This document shows positions 17,149 to 25,477 of a stretch of 64,000 bases of DNA, piece after piece. The stretch spans positions 28,967 to 92,966 of the forward strand of contig NZ_PXYL01000019.1 in NCBI RefSeq assembly GCF_003012705.1, in the 5' to 3' direction. The number at the start of each line of letters is the position of its first letter. Positions within the stretch are counted from its first letter, which is position 1. The notes beneath the pieces are model-generated. The model was not told the DNA's origin and searched no databases. It was given only the letters and a program-made list of their open reading frames with translations. The stretch is from Pseudaminobacter soli (ex Li et al. 2025) (GTDB lineage: Bacteria; Pseudomonadota; Alphaproteobacteria; Rhizobiales; Rhizobiaceae). The translations under genes were made by a program, and so were the position numbers.

Positions 17149-18086
17149 CTATCTGCGTGGCTGCGTTTCTTTCTCGGGGCCGACTTGCCGTCCCTGCTTT
17201 CTGACAGCTTGCCGCTCTTCGTTGGCGCTTCGGTAGATCCTGTCATTTCGGCAAGATTTTCCTTCAGGCGATCGCTTTTTTCGCCCATCAAATAGTCTTC
17301 AGTCTGTGTGGGCGGCATGAGCGCCCCGAGCGCGGCACCGATCGCCACGCCCATGCTCCCCAATACCAGGGGTTCGCTGCGGCAGAAGTCGACAAAGCTC
17401 TTCGCGCTCGAAGCAGCATTTTGGCTGATATGCCGCGCGGACTCGCCGACAGCGGTCGCGGTTCGACTTGTTGTGCCCGCGATCGTGCCGTATGCGGAAG
17501 CGGCGGCATTGCCTGCGGTGTCTGCCACCCTGCCTGCGGCGTCGCTCGCAAACGCGGCGGCCTTACCTGCGGCGTCGCTCGCCGAGTCGGCCGCCCTGAC
17601 AACGGCATCGCTTGCGGAGCCTGCGGCCGCTCCGAGGCTGTCGCGAGCGCGATTTGCGCCCTGCCGCATGGCGTCGGCCGACGATCCCGCACTTTCACGA
17701 GTAAGCTCGCCGAGCCGACCAATCACATCCGATGCTGCCGAGCCCGCCTCGCCAATTTTGTCCGCAGCGTCTCCTGCCTTCTCGGCCATCGCACGGCGGC
17801 CGGGCACCTCTCGCCACGTACGCCCCCTGTCGCGGGAACCGCCCAGAGTGCCAGAAACCATCATCCACGCAATGCCCGCTCCCACCAGCACCATGGGCAC
17901 GGGATGTCGCGCCATCTGGTACCGCAGCCTGCGATAGAATTCTCCGACATCGCCGTCGCCCGCATATTCGGTGAGCTGGTCCAGCACCAGTCCTGGAGAT
18001 AGGTTCGCGCGGAATTCGTCCAGCGCATCGACGAGTTGAGAGCGTGTGCGATCTGCGTCCCGCTCGAGCTGGCTAACGGTTGGCAT
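17145..18086 (-). CDS. DUF3618 membrane-anchored protein
   Basis: 313 residues. DUF3618 at residues ~1-50 (LERDADRTRSQLVDALDEFRANLSP), a membrane helix at ~66-83, then a long Ala-rich helical repeat region (~105-215, many SDA/AADSA turns; likely coiled coil), a second helix (~240-260) and a basic tail ending KKRSHADR. Overlaps both neighbours, so part of the four-gene operon. DUF3618 proteins commonly pair with holin-X-like proteins in envelope-stress operons; role unknown. Confidence 0.82.
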   Translation of the reverse strand: MPTVSQLERDADRTRSQLVDALDEFRANLSPGLVLDQLTEYAGDGDVGEFYRRLRYQMARHPVPMVLVGAGIAWMMVSGTLGGSRDRGRTWREVPGRRAMAEKAGDAADKIGEAGSAASDVIGRLGELTRESAGSSADAMRQGANRARDSLGAAAGSASDAVVRAADSASDAAGKAAAFASDAAGRVADTAGNAAASAYGTIAGTTSRTATAVGESARHISQNAASSAKSFVDFCRSEPLVLGSMGVAIGAALGALMPPTQTEDYLMGEKSDRLKENLAEMTGSTEAPTKSGKLSESRDGKSAPRKKRSHADR

Positions 18087-18489
18087 CCTGACGCCTCATC
18101 TGATCTTGTGCCACATTTGCATCCTGTCGAATCTGGCGGATGGTACGATCGGGCACCATGGTCCTGACCCTGAGGCGGTTCACGCCTACCAGAAGAAGGA
18201 TCAGTCCGATCACGGCCGCGATGCCGCCCACAATCAGAGCAGACCACCCGGCGGCGAGGCCGTAGCTTCTGCTCAACCAATCGACCGCAGCCTGCAGCAG
18301 GATGACCAGCCCCGGAATGAGCAGAACCGCGCCGCCTGTCAGCAGACCGACGCCGGCGCCGACACGGCCGATGTTTTCCGAAATCTCGGTGCGGGCTAGC
18401 TGGCTTTCGTTGCGCAGCAGGGTCGCAGCCAGAGAAACGACGTCTGCGAAGATATCCGGGATCGTGCGTCCGTAGTGTGCGTGTGCCAT
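18073..18489 (-). CDS. Holin-X-like (DUF1469/phage holin superfamily) membrane protein
   Basis: About 138 residues from ATG 18489 (MAHAHYGRTIPD). An amphipathic N-terminal part (~10-45, LAATLLRNESQLARTEI) is followed by two membrane helices (~47-70 and ~82-105) and a basic tail. This matches the putative Actinobacterial holin-X family, widespread in alphaproteobacteria next to DUF3618 genes. Overlaps the DUF3618 start by 14 bases. Confidence 0.78.
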   Translation of the reverse strand: MAHAHYGRTIPDIFADVVSLAATLLRNESQLARTEISENIGRVGAGVGLLTGGAVLLIPGLVILLQAAVDWLSRSYGLAAGWSALIVGGIAAVIGLILLLVGVNRLRVRTMVPDRTIRQIRQDANVAQDQMRRQDANR

Positions 18490-18512
18490 TGCCTTCGTCT
18501 CAACGCGAGTTT

Positions 18513-18860
18513 TCAACGCGAGCTGGGGTCGCGATTATCCGACGAGCTTTTCAGGAAGCGTGACAGGAGCACGCCCGCCAGCATCGCCCCGCCGAAAAAG
18601 ACGGCAGGCTGTGTTCGCGCGATATTGCCAACCCCCTTGATCAGGTCCTCGATCCGGCTCTCGCGCAGCTTCGTCGCGCCGGCTTCGAGCTGTGAGGCCG
18701 CCTGGTGAACGTAGGAAGCTCCGATCGGAAACTCTCCTTCCAATTCGCGAGCGACGCCATGCACCACCTCGGCGACACCGCCGATCCGGTCTGCACCGGC
18801 ATCCTTTTGCTGCTCCGCGCTTCGTAAGGTCTGTTCCTTGATGTCCTGGATCTCGCCCAT
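18513..18860 (-). CDS. Small helical membrane-anchored stress protein
   Basis: 115 residues, first gene of the operon. Mostly helical, charged N-terminal 85 residues (EQQKDAGADRIGGVAEVVH), then one membrane helix near 86-103 (PAVFFGGAMLAGVLLSRFL). It resembles rhizobial proteins annotated as nutrient-deprivation-induced. It lies 31 bases from the EcfG-type promoter, so the whole operon is probably a general stress unit. Confidence 0.7.
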   Translation of the reverse strand: MGEIQDIKEQTLRSAEQQKDAGADRIGGVAEVVHGVARELEGEFPIGASYVHQAASQLEAGATKLRESRIEDLIKGVGNIARTQPAVFFGGAMLAGVLLSRFLKSSSDNRDPSSR

Positions 18861-18890
18861 GTCGCCACCCTTGTCTCGCCAACCGAACCT

Positions 18891-18915
18891 AACTGTCTTT
18901 CCATGCTAAAGTTCC
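18891..18915 (-). promoter_or_regulatory. EcfG-type promoter of the YihY operon
   Basis: Minus strand GGAAC-N16-AGTT, 31 bases before the first start codon (18860). Confidence 0.65.
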
Positions 18916-18989
18916 GCATCGCTCTTGGCGGCGAAGCGCTGCTCGGGCGCGTGTACGATGGAGAGTTCTCCAGCGAGCGGTAAGGACCG

Positions 18990-19130
18990 CGGAAATCCCT
19001 CTCCCCTACCAGGGCGTTTCTGCTCATACGGAAATTATCAAGGCTGATCGCGTCTGGTTCGCCCAAACCGACGACGCCGCTCCCTCGCGAAACATCAGAA
19101 AGCCCACGACATCACGCTCTGCAGAGGCCA
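18990..19130 (-). pseudogene. Fragment of a GNAT acetyltransferase
   Basis: Two frames together read VVGFLMFREGAASS and DAISLDNFRMSRNA, matching the middle of the intact GNAT at 20539-21054 (AVGFFMLREGTAL, RAISLHNFRINKQS). Both ends are missing and a frameshift separates the parts. Confidence 0.65.
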
Positions 19131-19332
19131 GAGAAATGGGTGGTGTGTCCGTGAGCGCGTAGTGCCGTAGTCGACGGGCTGCAAAAAGCACTCAACCGAA
19201 CGCGAGGCCAGGATCGTTCCTCTGCGGCGCTCGCAGCTAAACGGCGCTGGCTGAGAGCCACGCAATATCCCCACCGCCAGCCGGTCCTGCCGCCATCAGT
19301 CATGGCCGGCATCTCCTGTGCTCGCTCGTCGA

Positions 19333-19438
19333 GGCAGGGGCTCGGTTGTGGCAGACGCTGCCGGCCCGTCAACCCTGTTCCGCACCAGTAACCGTGAACA
19401 GGGTGTGACGGACCGGTTCGCAGCGTCTGCCCCCTGCC
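19333..19438. repeat. Long inverted repeat upstream of ardC
   Basis: Nested arms: GCAGGGG/CCCCTGC (19334-19340 with 19431-19437), GGCAGACGCTGC/GCAGCGTCTGCC (19350-19361 with 19420-19431) and CCCTGTTC/GAACAGGG near the centre. The hairpin would span ~105 bases and ends 41 bases before the ardC start. Candidate single-strand promoter, replication origin or mRNA leader of the mobile element. Confidence 0.7.
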
Positions 19439-19478
19439 GCTACGCCCTCGACGGAGAGGGCGAGCACAGGAGGCACTC

Positions 19479-20411
19479 ATGACCACCGATCGCAACTGCC
19501 AGACCCAGATCGTCAACGATATCTACGAGCGCGTCACCAACCAGATCATCGCCGCCATCGAGGCCGGCGCCAGCGAGTACCGGATGCCCTGGCATCACGA
19601 CGGATCGCCCATCACCAAACCCGTCAATATCGCCTCGCGCAAGGCCTATCGCGGCGTCAACATCCTTTCGCTCTGGGCTGCGGCGCAGGCATCCGGTTAT
19701 GCCGCTGGCATCTGGGGCACCTATCGACAATGGCAGGAGCTCGGCGCCCAAGTCCGCAAGGGCGAGCGCGGCCATCTGGTCGTATTCTGGAAGATCAGCG
19801 ATCGCAACGGTGAGGTGGAGCGTCAGGATGGCGACAACGATTACGACGAGCCCGCTCAGCGTCTATTCGCCCGCGGTTACACCGTCTTCAACTGCGCCCA
19901 GGTTGACGGCTACACGCCGCCGGAAATGGCGGTGCTTCCCGAGGTCGAGCGGATCGAGCATGCCGAACACTTCTGCGCGGCGCTAGACATCGACTTTCGC
20001 CACGGTGGATCGCAGGCCTTTTACATTCCCTCCAAGGACTATGTGCAAATGCCGGATTTCGCTTGCTTTCGGGATGCGATCGCCTACTACGCGGTACTAC
20101 TCCACGAATGCGGTCACGCTTCCGGCGCCAAGCATCGCCTCGACCGCGATCTCTCCGGACGGTTCGGCTCGGCTGCCTACGCCATGGAAGAATGCACGGT
20201 CGAACTTCTCAGCGCCATGATCTGTGCCGATCTCAACCTCAGCGTCGAGCCGCGCCCCGACCATGCCCGCTACATCGCCTCGTGGCTCGAAGTGCTACGC
20301 TCCGACAAGCGCGCCATCTTCACCGCGGCAAGCAAGGCACGGCAGATCGCCGACTGGATGCACGCCAAGCAGGTCAGGGTTCAGCAGCACAATGTCTCGG
20401 GCGCCACATAG
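19479..20411 (+). CDS. ArdC-type antirestriction protein
   Basis: 310 residues; strong AGGAGG ribosome site. N-terminal ssDNA-binding ArdC domain (~10-130, PWHHDGSPITKPVNIASRKAYRGVN in two blocks), C-terminal zincin metalloprotease-like domain with HECGHASG (two zinc His and catalytic Glu, ~ residues 209-216) and a later Glu in MEECTVELLSA. ArdC protects incoming single-stranded DNA from restriction during conjugation. First gene of the conjugative-element region; the large inverted repeat lies directly upstream. Confidence 0.9.
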   Translation: MTTDRNCQTQIVNDIYERVTNQIIAAIEAGASEYRMPWHHDGSPITKPVNIASRKAYRGVNILSLWAAAQASGYAAGIWGTYRQWQELGAQVRKGERGHLVVFWKISDRNGEVERQDGDNDYDEPAQRLFARGYTVFNCAQVDGYTPPEMAVLPEVERIEHAEHFCAALDIDFRHGGSQAFYIPSKDYVQMPDFACFRDAIAYYAVLLHECGHASGAKHRLDRDLSGRFGSAAYAMEECTVELLSAMICADLNLSVEPRPDHARYIASWLEVLRSDKRAIFTAASKARQIADWMHAKQVRVQQHNVSGAT

Positions 20412-20538
20412 GCGCCCCTCAGTGCGATCAGTTGACAGCCCGCTTCCGGAACAATCGCCGCTGCGGCTGTGCAGCCAATTGCCTCCTCTTTCGAAAGATA
20501 CCAGCCTGTCTTTTGGCAAATGCCCTGGCGTGCTTCGA

Positions 20539-21054
20539 CTACTGGCCAGGTACGTGCTTCGCAGCCAGTTCGGATACACCGCACGAAAGAACGGTTTCTA
20601 TTCCAAGCCGCCCCTCGAAAGAGAGTCCAACTTCCTTAAACCCGCATCGGAGATAAAGTCGATAAGCGCTTGCATTTTCAACATTAATGCTGAGCATTAA
20701 TTTGACGATCTCAAACCGATGAACTGCGATCCATTGAGACGCAAGAACCAGCCCCGCGACCCCATATCCTCTTCCTCGGCTCTGCTTATTGATGCGGAAA
20801 TTGTGCAGGCTGATCGCGCGCGGATGAGCCCATTGGGGCAGTGCTGTCCCCTCGCGTAGCATGAAAAATCCCACGGCTTGGCGTTCGTCCATGACCACAA
20901 ATGGATGATGAGCCTCTAGATCGGGCCTGCTTCTCAGCCTGTTGAAAATCGCCAATAAGCTTCCGCCAGCAAAGTTCTCGTCGCTTTCAAACAGATCGGT
21001 TCCAGCCAATGTCGGAATTTCAGAGATTGCTATCGATCTGAGCGTGACTTGCAT
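20539..21054 (-). CDS. GNAT-family N-acetyltransferase coupled to luxI
   Basis: 171 residues. GNAT core: RAISLHNFRINKQSRGRGYGVAGL, where QSRGRGYG is the acetyl-CoA P-loop, then NVENASAYRLYLRCGFKEVG, the typical C-terminal motif. ATG at 21054 overlaps the luxI stop (ATGA), so it is translated with the AHL synthase. It may modify a signal, a small molecule or a protein; nothing in the sequence says which. A broken paralog lies at 18990-19130. Confidence 0.82.
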   Translation of the reverse strand: MQVTLRSIAISEIPTLAGTDLFESDENFAGGSLLAIFNRLRSRPDLEAHHPFVVMDERQAVGFFMLREGTALPQWAHPRAISLHNFRINKQSRGRGYGVAGLVLASQWIAVHRFEIVKLMLSINVENASAYRLYLRCGFKEVGLSFEGRLGIETVLSCGVSELAAKHVPGQ

Positions 21055-21668
21055 CAGCCGCCGACGATAACACTGGCATCGTCCAGGCAGTAGGCGACGC
21101 GCGTGGATTCCAGGGTTTTTTCATCAACTTGGATGAGCATGGCAAGTATATCGCCATCGGGATGATTGAGCACCCGCCCCAAACGCGTCACGTGCCAGCC
21201 CAGTTGCTCCAATCGCTCTGGCCAGAAGGCCTCGCAGACGACGCTGATCCTGCCTATGCCCAGCTTCAGGCAGGCCTCCAAAAGCCCGCACAGCACGAGG
21301 CCTGCTGCCCGCGAGGATCCCCCAGATCTCCGCAAGGACGGCGCAATGAAGAACCTCGTCCATTCATAGACATCCGCTCCTCTGGGTGGCTCGTTTCCGG
21401 CAAGCGTAGGAAAAACTTCCGAGAGCACATGCGGTCTCAGTGTCGGGACCAGACGCGAACCCCCGGCTATATTGCCATCTTCGTCAATGCCGAGCAGGTA
21501 GACCGAATGCTTGGTGTCGAATGCGTCAATCTCCAAAGGAATCGGCCTTTCGAGCTGACGCCATTTGCGACCATCGACGTAGATTTCATATCGAACGCGA
21601 AAATAGTTCTCGAGATGCCTCTGATACGCTCGACGGTTTGACCAATCTACGATGTGAACCTTGAACAT
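21054..21668 (-). CDS. Acyl-homoserine-lactone synthase, LuxI/TraI family
   Basis: About 204 residues from ATG 21668 (MFKVHIVDWSN; in-frame ATG at 21683 also possible). LuxI features: VRYEIYVDGRKW (conserved Arg and Trp), IDAFDTKHSVYLLGID, GGSRLVPT (conserved Arg), EWTRFFI (Glu-Arg). The enzyme makes an acyl-homoserine lactone from SAM and acyl-ACP. It lies between luxR and a GNAT gene on the same strand beside conjugation genes, the usual place for a regulator of transfer in rhizobial elements. Confidence 0.9.
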   Translation of the reverse strand: MFKVHIVDWSNRRAYQRHLENYFRVRYEIYVDGRKWRQLERPIPLEIDAFDTKHSVYLLGIDEDGNIAGGSRLVPTLRPHVLSEVFPTLAGNEPPRGADVYEWTRFFIAPSLRRSGGSSRAAGLVLCGLLEACLKLGIGRISVVCEAFWPERLEQLGWHVTRLGRVLNHPDGDILAMLIQVDEKTLESTRVAYCLDDASVIVGG

Positions 21669-21684
21669 GGCACTTCGACGCATA

Positions 21685-21722
21685 CCCAAGAACTAAAAGT
21701 CGATCCATACCGGTTTCTTGGG
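21685..21722. repeat. Inverted repeat between luxR and luxI
   Basis: Arms CCCAAGAA and TTCTTGGG, 22 bases apart, lie exactly in the luxR-luxI gap. Could be a terminator-like hairpin after luxR or two half-sites for the LuxR protein. Confidence 0.45.
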
Positions 21723-21726
21723 ATTG

Positions 21727-22455
21727 TCAGGGACGAATTTCCCCTCGCCGCACTGCTTCCACCACCGCTTGAACAGTATTTGCGGCGTCATATTTTTCCC
21801 GAACATTGGCGAGGTGACGTTCAACGGTGAACCTCGAAATGCCTAAGATACATGCAACGTCTTCAGCGGCTTTGCCTGCGGCGACCCATGTCAACACCTC
21901 GCGCTCTCGATCGGTCAGTGTATGGTGGTGAGATTCATTGTCTCCCAAATGTATTCGCCGCAGCGCCCTGAAAGCCTGCACGCACACCATTTCTACGGTT
22001 GGCAGATCCTCTTCACTGATCTCGATCCGTTCTCCTGCAACGGTGATGACCGAAGGGCCGCGCAAAGGTAAATGGACGGGGACACATAAGCCGTCCCTCA
22101 GCCCGAACTCTGTGGCTTCATCCATCACGCGCAATTGTCTGGCTGTCATGAGATCGCGGGACAACTCGCTCCATAGAAACGGTTCGCCGGCGTACCGGCT
22201 GTGCAGGGCACAGGGGTCATGGAAGAAATGTTCGCTGGCTGAGTAATGCTCAATCCATTCCTGGGGCCAACCATCATAAAGGATTTCCTGCTGCCAAGGC
22301 CCCTTTGATGGCGAAGGTAATCCCGTAATCAGAAGATGACGTAGGCCGAATGTTCGGAGGACCTTGGAAAGTTCTTCCAAAATCTCAAATGGCGCAGCTG
22401 CGGCAGCAATATCGTCGAGAGATCCGAGAAATCTTGAGACCGCATGAATGTTCAT
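21727..22455 (-). CDS. LuxR-family quorum-sensing regulator
   Basis: 242 residues. N-terminal autoinducer-binding domain (~15-165) with WPQEWIEHYSASEHFFHDP and FGLRDGLCVPVH; C-terminal HTH (~175-238) with LTDREREVLTWVAAGKAAEDVA (two blocks) and ISRFTVERHLANVREK. It is 58 bases upstream of luxI on the same strand, so the pair likely forms a self-regulated circuit that controls the transfer genes or the GNAT (inference). Confidence 0.9.
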   Translation of the reverse strand: MNIHAVSRFLGSLDDIAAAAAPFEILEELSKVLRTFGLRHLLITGLPSPSKGPWQQEILYDGWPQEWIEHYSASEHFFHDPCALHSRYAGEPFLWSELSRDLMTARQLRVMDEATEFGLRDGLCVPVHLPLRGPSVITVAGERIEISEEDLPTVEMVCVQAFRALRRIHLGDNESHHHTLTDREREVLTWVAAGKAAEDVACILGISRFTVERHLANVREKYDAANTVQAVVEAVRRGEIRP

Positions 22456-22619
22456 CGCAGCGCCAAGACGCAGTCCATCACGCCACCTCTCATCTGGTTC
22501 GAAGTAGCCTAGTGCACAATATCAAGGCACATCAACATCTTGGGTGCCGATTGTTAACTATATGTCGCATTCCATTTGCCTTCGAGAAGCAAATCAAGCC
22601 GCACGATTGCCGTTTCAAG

Positions 22620-22832
22620 GTGTTGATTTATTCGCTCTCGAAACACCGCACCTACGGCACCGGTCCCGCCTATCGGAAACTCGGGGGACGCGTCGTTTAC
22701 TCCATTGAAGACCTGCAGGCCTGGACCGCTCGTGGCGCTGTCACCTCAACCTCGGACCCTCGCGGCACTGTGTTGCCAGCAAAACGTCATGACAGATCGC
22801 CAGTCGTCGAGACCGATCACTCCCTGCGCTGA
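22620..22832 (+). pseudogene. 5'-truncated HTH regulator upstream of repA
   Basis: Frame from GTG 22620 reads SKHRTYGTGPAYRKLGGRVVYSIEDLQAW: the second half of a small excisionase-type HTH protein that normally precedes this kind of repA. The first helix and the start of the recognition helix are missing, and the remaining tail runs toward repA. Either a very short product from GTG or a dead gene. Confidence 0.6.
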
Positions 22833-22850
22833 TCGGACAGCAGAGCACCC

Positions 22851-23918
22851 TTGTCGAAACGCAATCACCCATCTCCGGAGCGCGAACAGCTGGATCTGTT
22901 CCGCGCACTCCCTGGAGAATTCTCCCCGCGCGACGCTCAGGACCTCATGGCCTACCCGTTCTTCTCCCTCGCGAAGTCAAAACGCACCGCGCCGATAGAC
23001 TTCCGCGCCGGCGATGTGATGATCCGCGTCGAGGCAGTGCCAGAGTACGGCATGGCAACCATTTGGGATGCCGATATTCTGATCTGGGCCGCGAGCCAGA
23101 TTGTCGAAGCGCGCGATGCAGGATTGCGGACTTCCCGACTGATCGCTTCAACCCCTTACGAGATCCTCACCTTCATCGGTCGTGGTGTCTCTCTGCGTGA
23201 CTACCAGCGCCTCAAGGCCTCTTTCGATCGTCTCCAGTCGACAACGGTGGTGACGTCTATCCGCCAGAAGGCAGAGGGCCGTCGTCATCGCTTTTCCTGG
23301 ATTAATGAATGGCAAGAACGAAGTGACAGCAATGGACGTCCCCAGGGCGTGGAATTGATCCTGCCTGCCTGGTTCTACAGCGCCGTACTCGACGACGCCT
23401 TGGTCCTGACAATTGACCGCGCCTATTTCGATCTCACCGGCGGCATCGAGCGTTGGTTGTACCGCATCGTTCGAAAGCATGGCGGTAAGCAACGTGACGG
23501 TTGGAGATTCGACCTACGCCATCTCCACAAGAAGTCCGGGAGCCTGTCACCCTTCAAGCGCTTCGCCTTCGAAGTGCGCGAGATCGTCCGTCGTCAGCCA
23601 CTGCCAGGCTACGACCTTTTCGTTGAAATCGATATTTTTGGCCGAATTTTCCTCGCATTCGAGCCGCGCCGAACCGATGGACCGGCTGTGGAAACTCTCG
23701 TGCTATCGGGAACCGGAACTATCGTGCCATCGGGAACCGCACACACGTGCCATCAGGAACCCAAATGGCCCTTAAGCCTCGCTGTCCAAAGGCAAATTCG
23801 CGCCTGTAACTTAGAGTCTAACATAAAAACTAACTCCGTTAGCGCGACGCATGCTGGGGATGACGAGGCAGAGCGCCCTCCGTCAAACCGTTCGGTCTGT
23901 TCGGGAGACCCGTCGTGA
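22851..23918 (+). CDS. Replication initiator protein A (RPA family)
   Basis: 355 residues from a TTG start at 22851. The RPA domain covers ~1-275: QLDLFRALPGEFSPRDAQDLMAYPFFSLAKSKR (two blocks), VEAVPEYGMATIWDADILIW, STPYEILTF, RIVRKHGGKQRDGW. Such proteins are found in plasmids and excisable elements of alphaproteobacteria that can replicate as circles. Residues ~280-308 are encoded by three iteron-like repeats, and the last ~45 residues look unconserved. The usual parA partner is missing: DUF2840 follows after 85 bases. Confidence 0.82.
   Translation: MSKRNHPSPEREQLDLFRALPGEFSPRDAQDLMAYPFFSLAKSKRTAPIDFRAGDVMIRVEAVPEYGMATIWDADILIWAASQIVEARDAGLRTSRLIASTPYEILTFIGRGVSLRDYQRLKASFDRLQSTTVVTSIRQKAEGRRHRFSWINEWQERSDSNGRPQGVELILPAWFYSAVLDDALVLTIDRAYFDLTGGIERWLYRIVRKHGGKQRDGWRFDLRHLHKKSGSLSPFKRFAFEVREIVRRQPLPGYDLFVEIDIFGRIFLAFEPRRTDGPAVETLVLSGTGTIVPSGTAHTCHQEPKWPLSLAVQRQIRACNLESNIKTNSVSATHAGDDEAERPPSNRSVCSGDPS
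23699..23761 (+). repeat. Three iteron-like direct repeats inside repA
   Basis: CGTGCTATCGGGAACC at 23699, CGTGCCATCGGGAACC at 23723 and CGTGCCATCAGGAACC at 23746; spacing 24 and 23 bases, about two helical turns. Candidate RepA binding sites of the element's vegetative origin. Confidence 0.6.
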
Positions 23919-24003
23919 TCGGTGCACTCCGTAGTCGTACCACTTTGCTGTCTCGGCGCTTCCTCGGCGCCCACGAATTCAGCGTTAGAGACGGAGATTC
24001 AGC

Positions 24004-24516
24004 ATGACCCGCGGAACCACATCAGATGCAGGTCGGACGGCTGCATCCCGCCCCAACGATCTAACCCATGTTGAATTGACCTGGGTTGAAAAAAAGATTG
24101 AACACTGGCTCCGCTTCGGGACGGCGGCGCACGTTCAGATTCTGGACAGACACCGGCGCACTCTCTCGTTTCCTCCCGGCGCGGTCTTCGCCTTCGTTCG
24201 CTGGACCTCGAACGACTTCGGAACGATCGTCTCGCGTATCGATATCGTGCGCGCCGTCGCGCGTGGCGAGCCCTATCAGACCTTGCCCTTCGTGCGCCCC
24301 GGCGGCGAGATCTTGCTGAAGGTTGCAAGCTGGCCAAAGGTCGAGCGTGTCCTACAGGCGATCGACGGCATCGAGGGCCTCGGCATTGATCCTGTGGCGG
24401 TGTCGACCGATCACTGGCGACACATCCACAATCGCATCAGCGCGGGCCACGAGCCTCGCGCCTATACGCTCGATCAGCATCGTGCCTTCCTTTTGCGCCG
24501 GAGGGCAGATCCGTGA
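24004..24516 (+). CDS. DUF2840 protein
   Basis: 170 residues; DUF2840 over nearly the full length (THVELTWVEKKIEHWLRFG, FAFVRWTSNDFGTIVSRIDI, ending HRAFLLRRRADP). This gene always sits before traF in this class of rhizobial conjugative element; function unknown. Overlaps traF by GTGA. Confidence 0.85.
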   Translation: MTRGTTSDAGRTAASRPNDLTHVELTWVEKKIEHWLRFGTAAHVQILDRHRRTLSFPPGAVFAFVRWTSNDFGTIVSRIDIVRAVARGEPYQTLPFVRPGGEILLKVASWPKVERVLQAIDGIEGLGIDPVAVSTDHWRHIHNRISAGHEPRAYTLDQHRAFLLRRRADP

Positions 24517-25058
24517 GGAGCCAGGCTCAAGTTCTCGCGACAGCATTCGTAACGTTGGGCGCCGCCTATTCGGCGCTCACGCCAATGCCGATCAAGTTCA
24601 TCTGGAATGCCTCGGCCAGTGCACCGGTCGGCCTCTATATGATCGATTTCGACGGTCCGTTCGAGGTTGCCGATCTTGTCGCCGTCGATGCTCCCGAGCC
24701 GATCGCGACGTTTCTCGCGGAGCGCGGCTATCTGCCGAAAGGGGTGCCGCTGATGAAGCGCATCCTCGCCGTCTCCGGACAGACTGTCTGCCGCACGAAC
24801 CTCGCCATCTCGGTCGATGGCGTCGGCGTCGGCGCGGCGCTCGAGCGTGATCGCACCGGCCGCGATCTGCCTGTGTGGCAGGGCTGCCGCCGTATTCCGA
24901 CCGGCGAAGTCTTCCTGATGAACTGGCAGGTCCGCGATAGCCTCGACGGCCGCTACTTCGGCCTGACGGCCACCGACCAGATCGTCGGCCGCGCGGTCCC
25001 GCTGTGGACCGATGAAAACGGAAATGGTCGCTTCGAATGCCGGGCGCGGACACGCTGA
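24513..25058 (+). CDS. TraF-type S26 peptidase of the conjugation system
   Basis: 181 residues from GTG 24513 overlapping the DUF2840 stop. N-terminal membrane segment, catalytic Ser in SASAPVGLYMI (~36-46), catalytic Lys in PLMKRILAVSG (~80-90), and DSLDGRYFG near the end. In RP4-type systems TraF matures and cyclises the pilin TrbC. Here no trbC is present, so the enzyme has lost its normal substrate in cis. Confidence 0.87.
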   Translation: MRSQAQVLATAFVTLGAAYSALTPMPIKFIWNASASAPVGLYMIDFDGPFEVADLVAVDAPEPIATFLAERGYLPKGVPLMKRILAVSGQTVCRTNLAISVDGVGVGAALERDRTGRDLPVWQGCRRIPTGEVFLMNWQVRDSLDGRYFGLTATDQIVGRAVPLWTDENGNGRFECRARTR

Positions 25059-25126
25059 CCGCTCTCCCATCGGCGGGAGCGGTGTCCGCCGATGGTTTTC
25101 CAAACACCACCGCCACGGAGACAGTC

Positions 25127-25474
25127 ATGCCGCAGATCGGCCAATTCACGCGCGAGCAATCGGGCTTCGTCGGACGCATCGAGACGCTCACGCTGTTCCG
25201 CGACATCGCGGTAGTTCCGGCCGACCCGTCCGATGCGGAGAACGCGCCGGACTACCGTGTTCATGCACGCGACGACAGTAGCGGCGAGAACGGCCCCGAG
25301 ATCGGCGCCGGCTGGAAACGCACCGGAGAACGCGCGGGCGAATACCTCGCGCTGCTGATCGACGATCCGGCGTTGCCGCATCCGATCCGCGCCAACCTGT
25401 TCCGCAGCGACGATGCCGGCAACGCCTGGTCGCCGCACTGGTCGCGTTCGCGCGATCGCAGCGAGAAGGAATAA
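25127..25474 (+). CDS. DUF736 family protein
   Basis: 115 residues starting MPQIGQFTREQSGFVGRIE; start chosen by a GGAG site 8 bases upstream. Ends in the typical SPHWSRSRDRSEKE. Diverged from the other copy at 5874-6200. Second gene after traF in the tra block; role unknown. Confidence 0.85.
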   Translation: MPQIGQFTREQSGFVGRIETLTLFRDIAVVPADPSDAENAPDYRVHARDDSSGENGPEIGAGWKRTGERAGEYLALLIDDPALPHPIRANLFRSDDAGNAWSPHWSRSRDRSEKE

Positions 25475-25477
25475 GCT

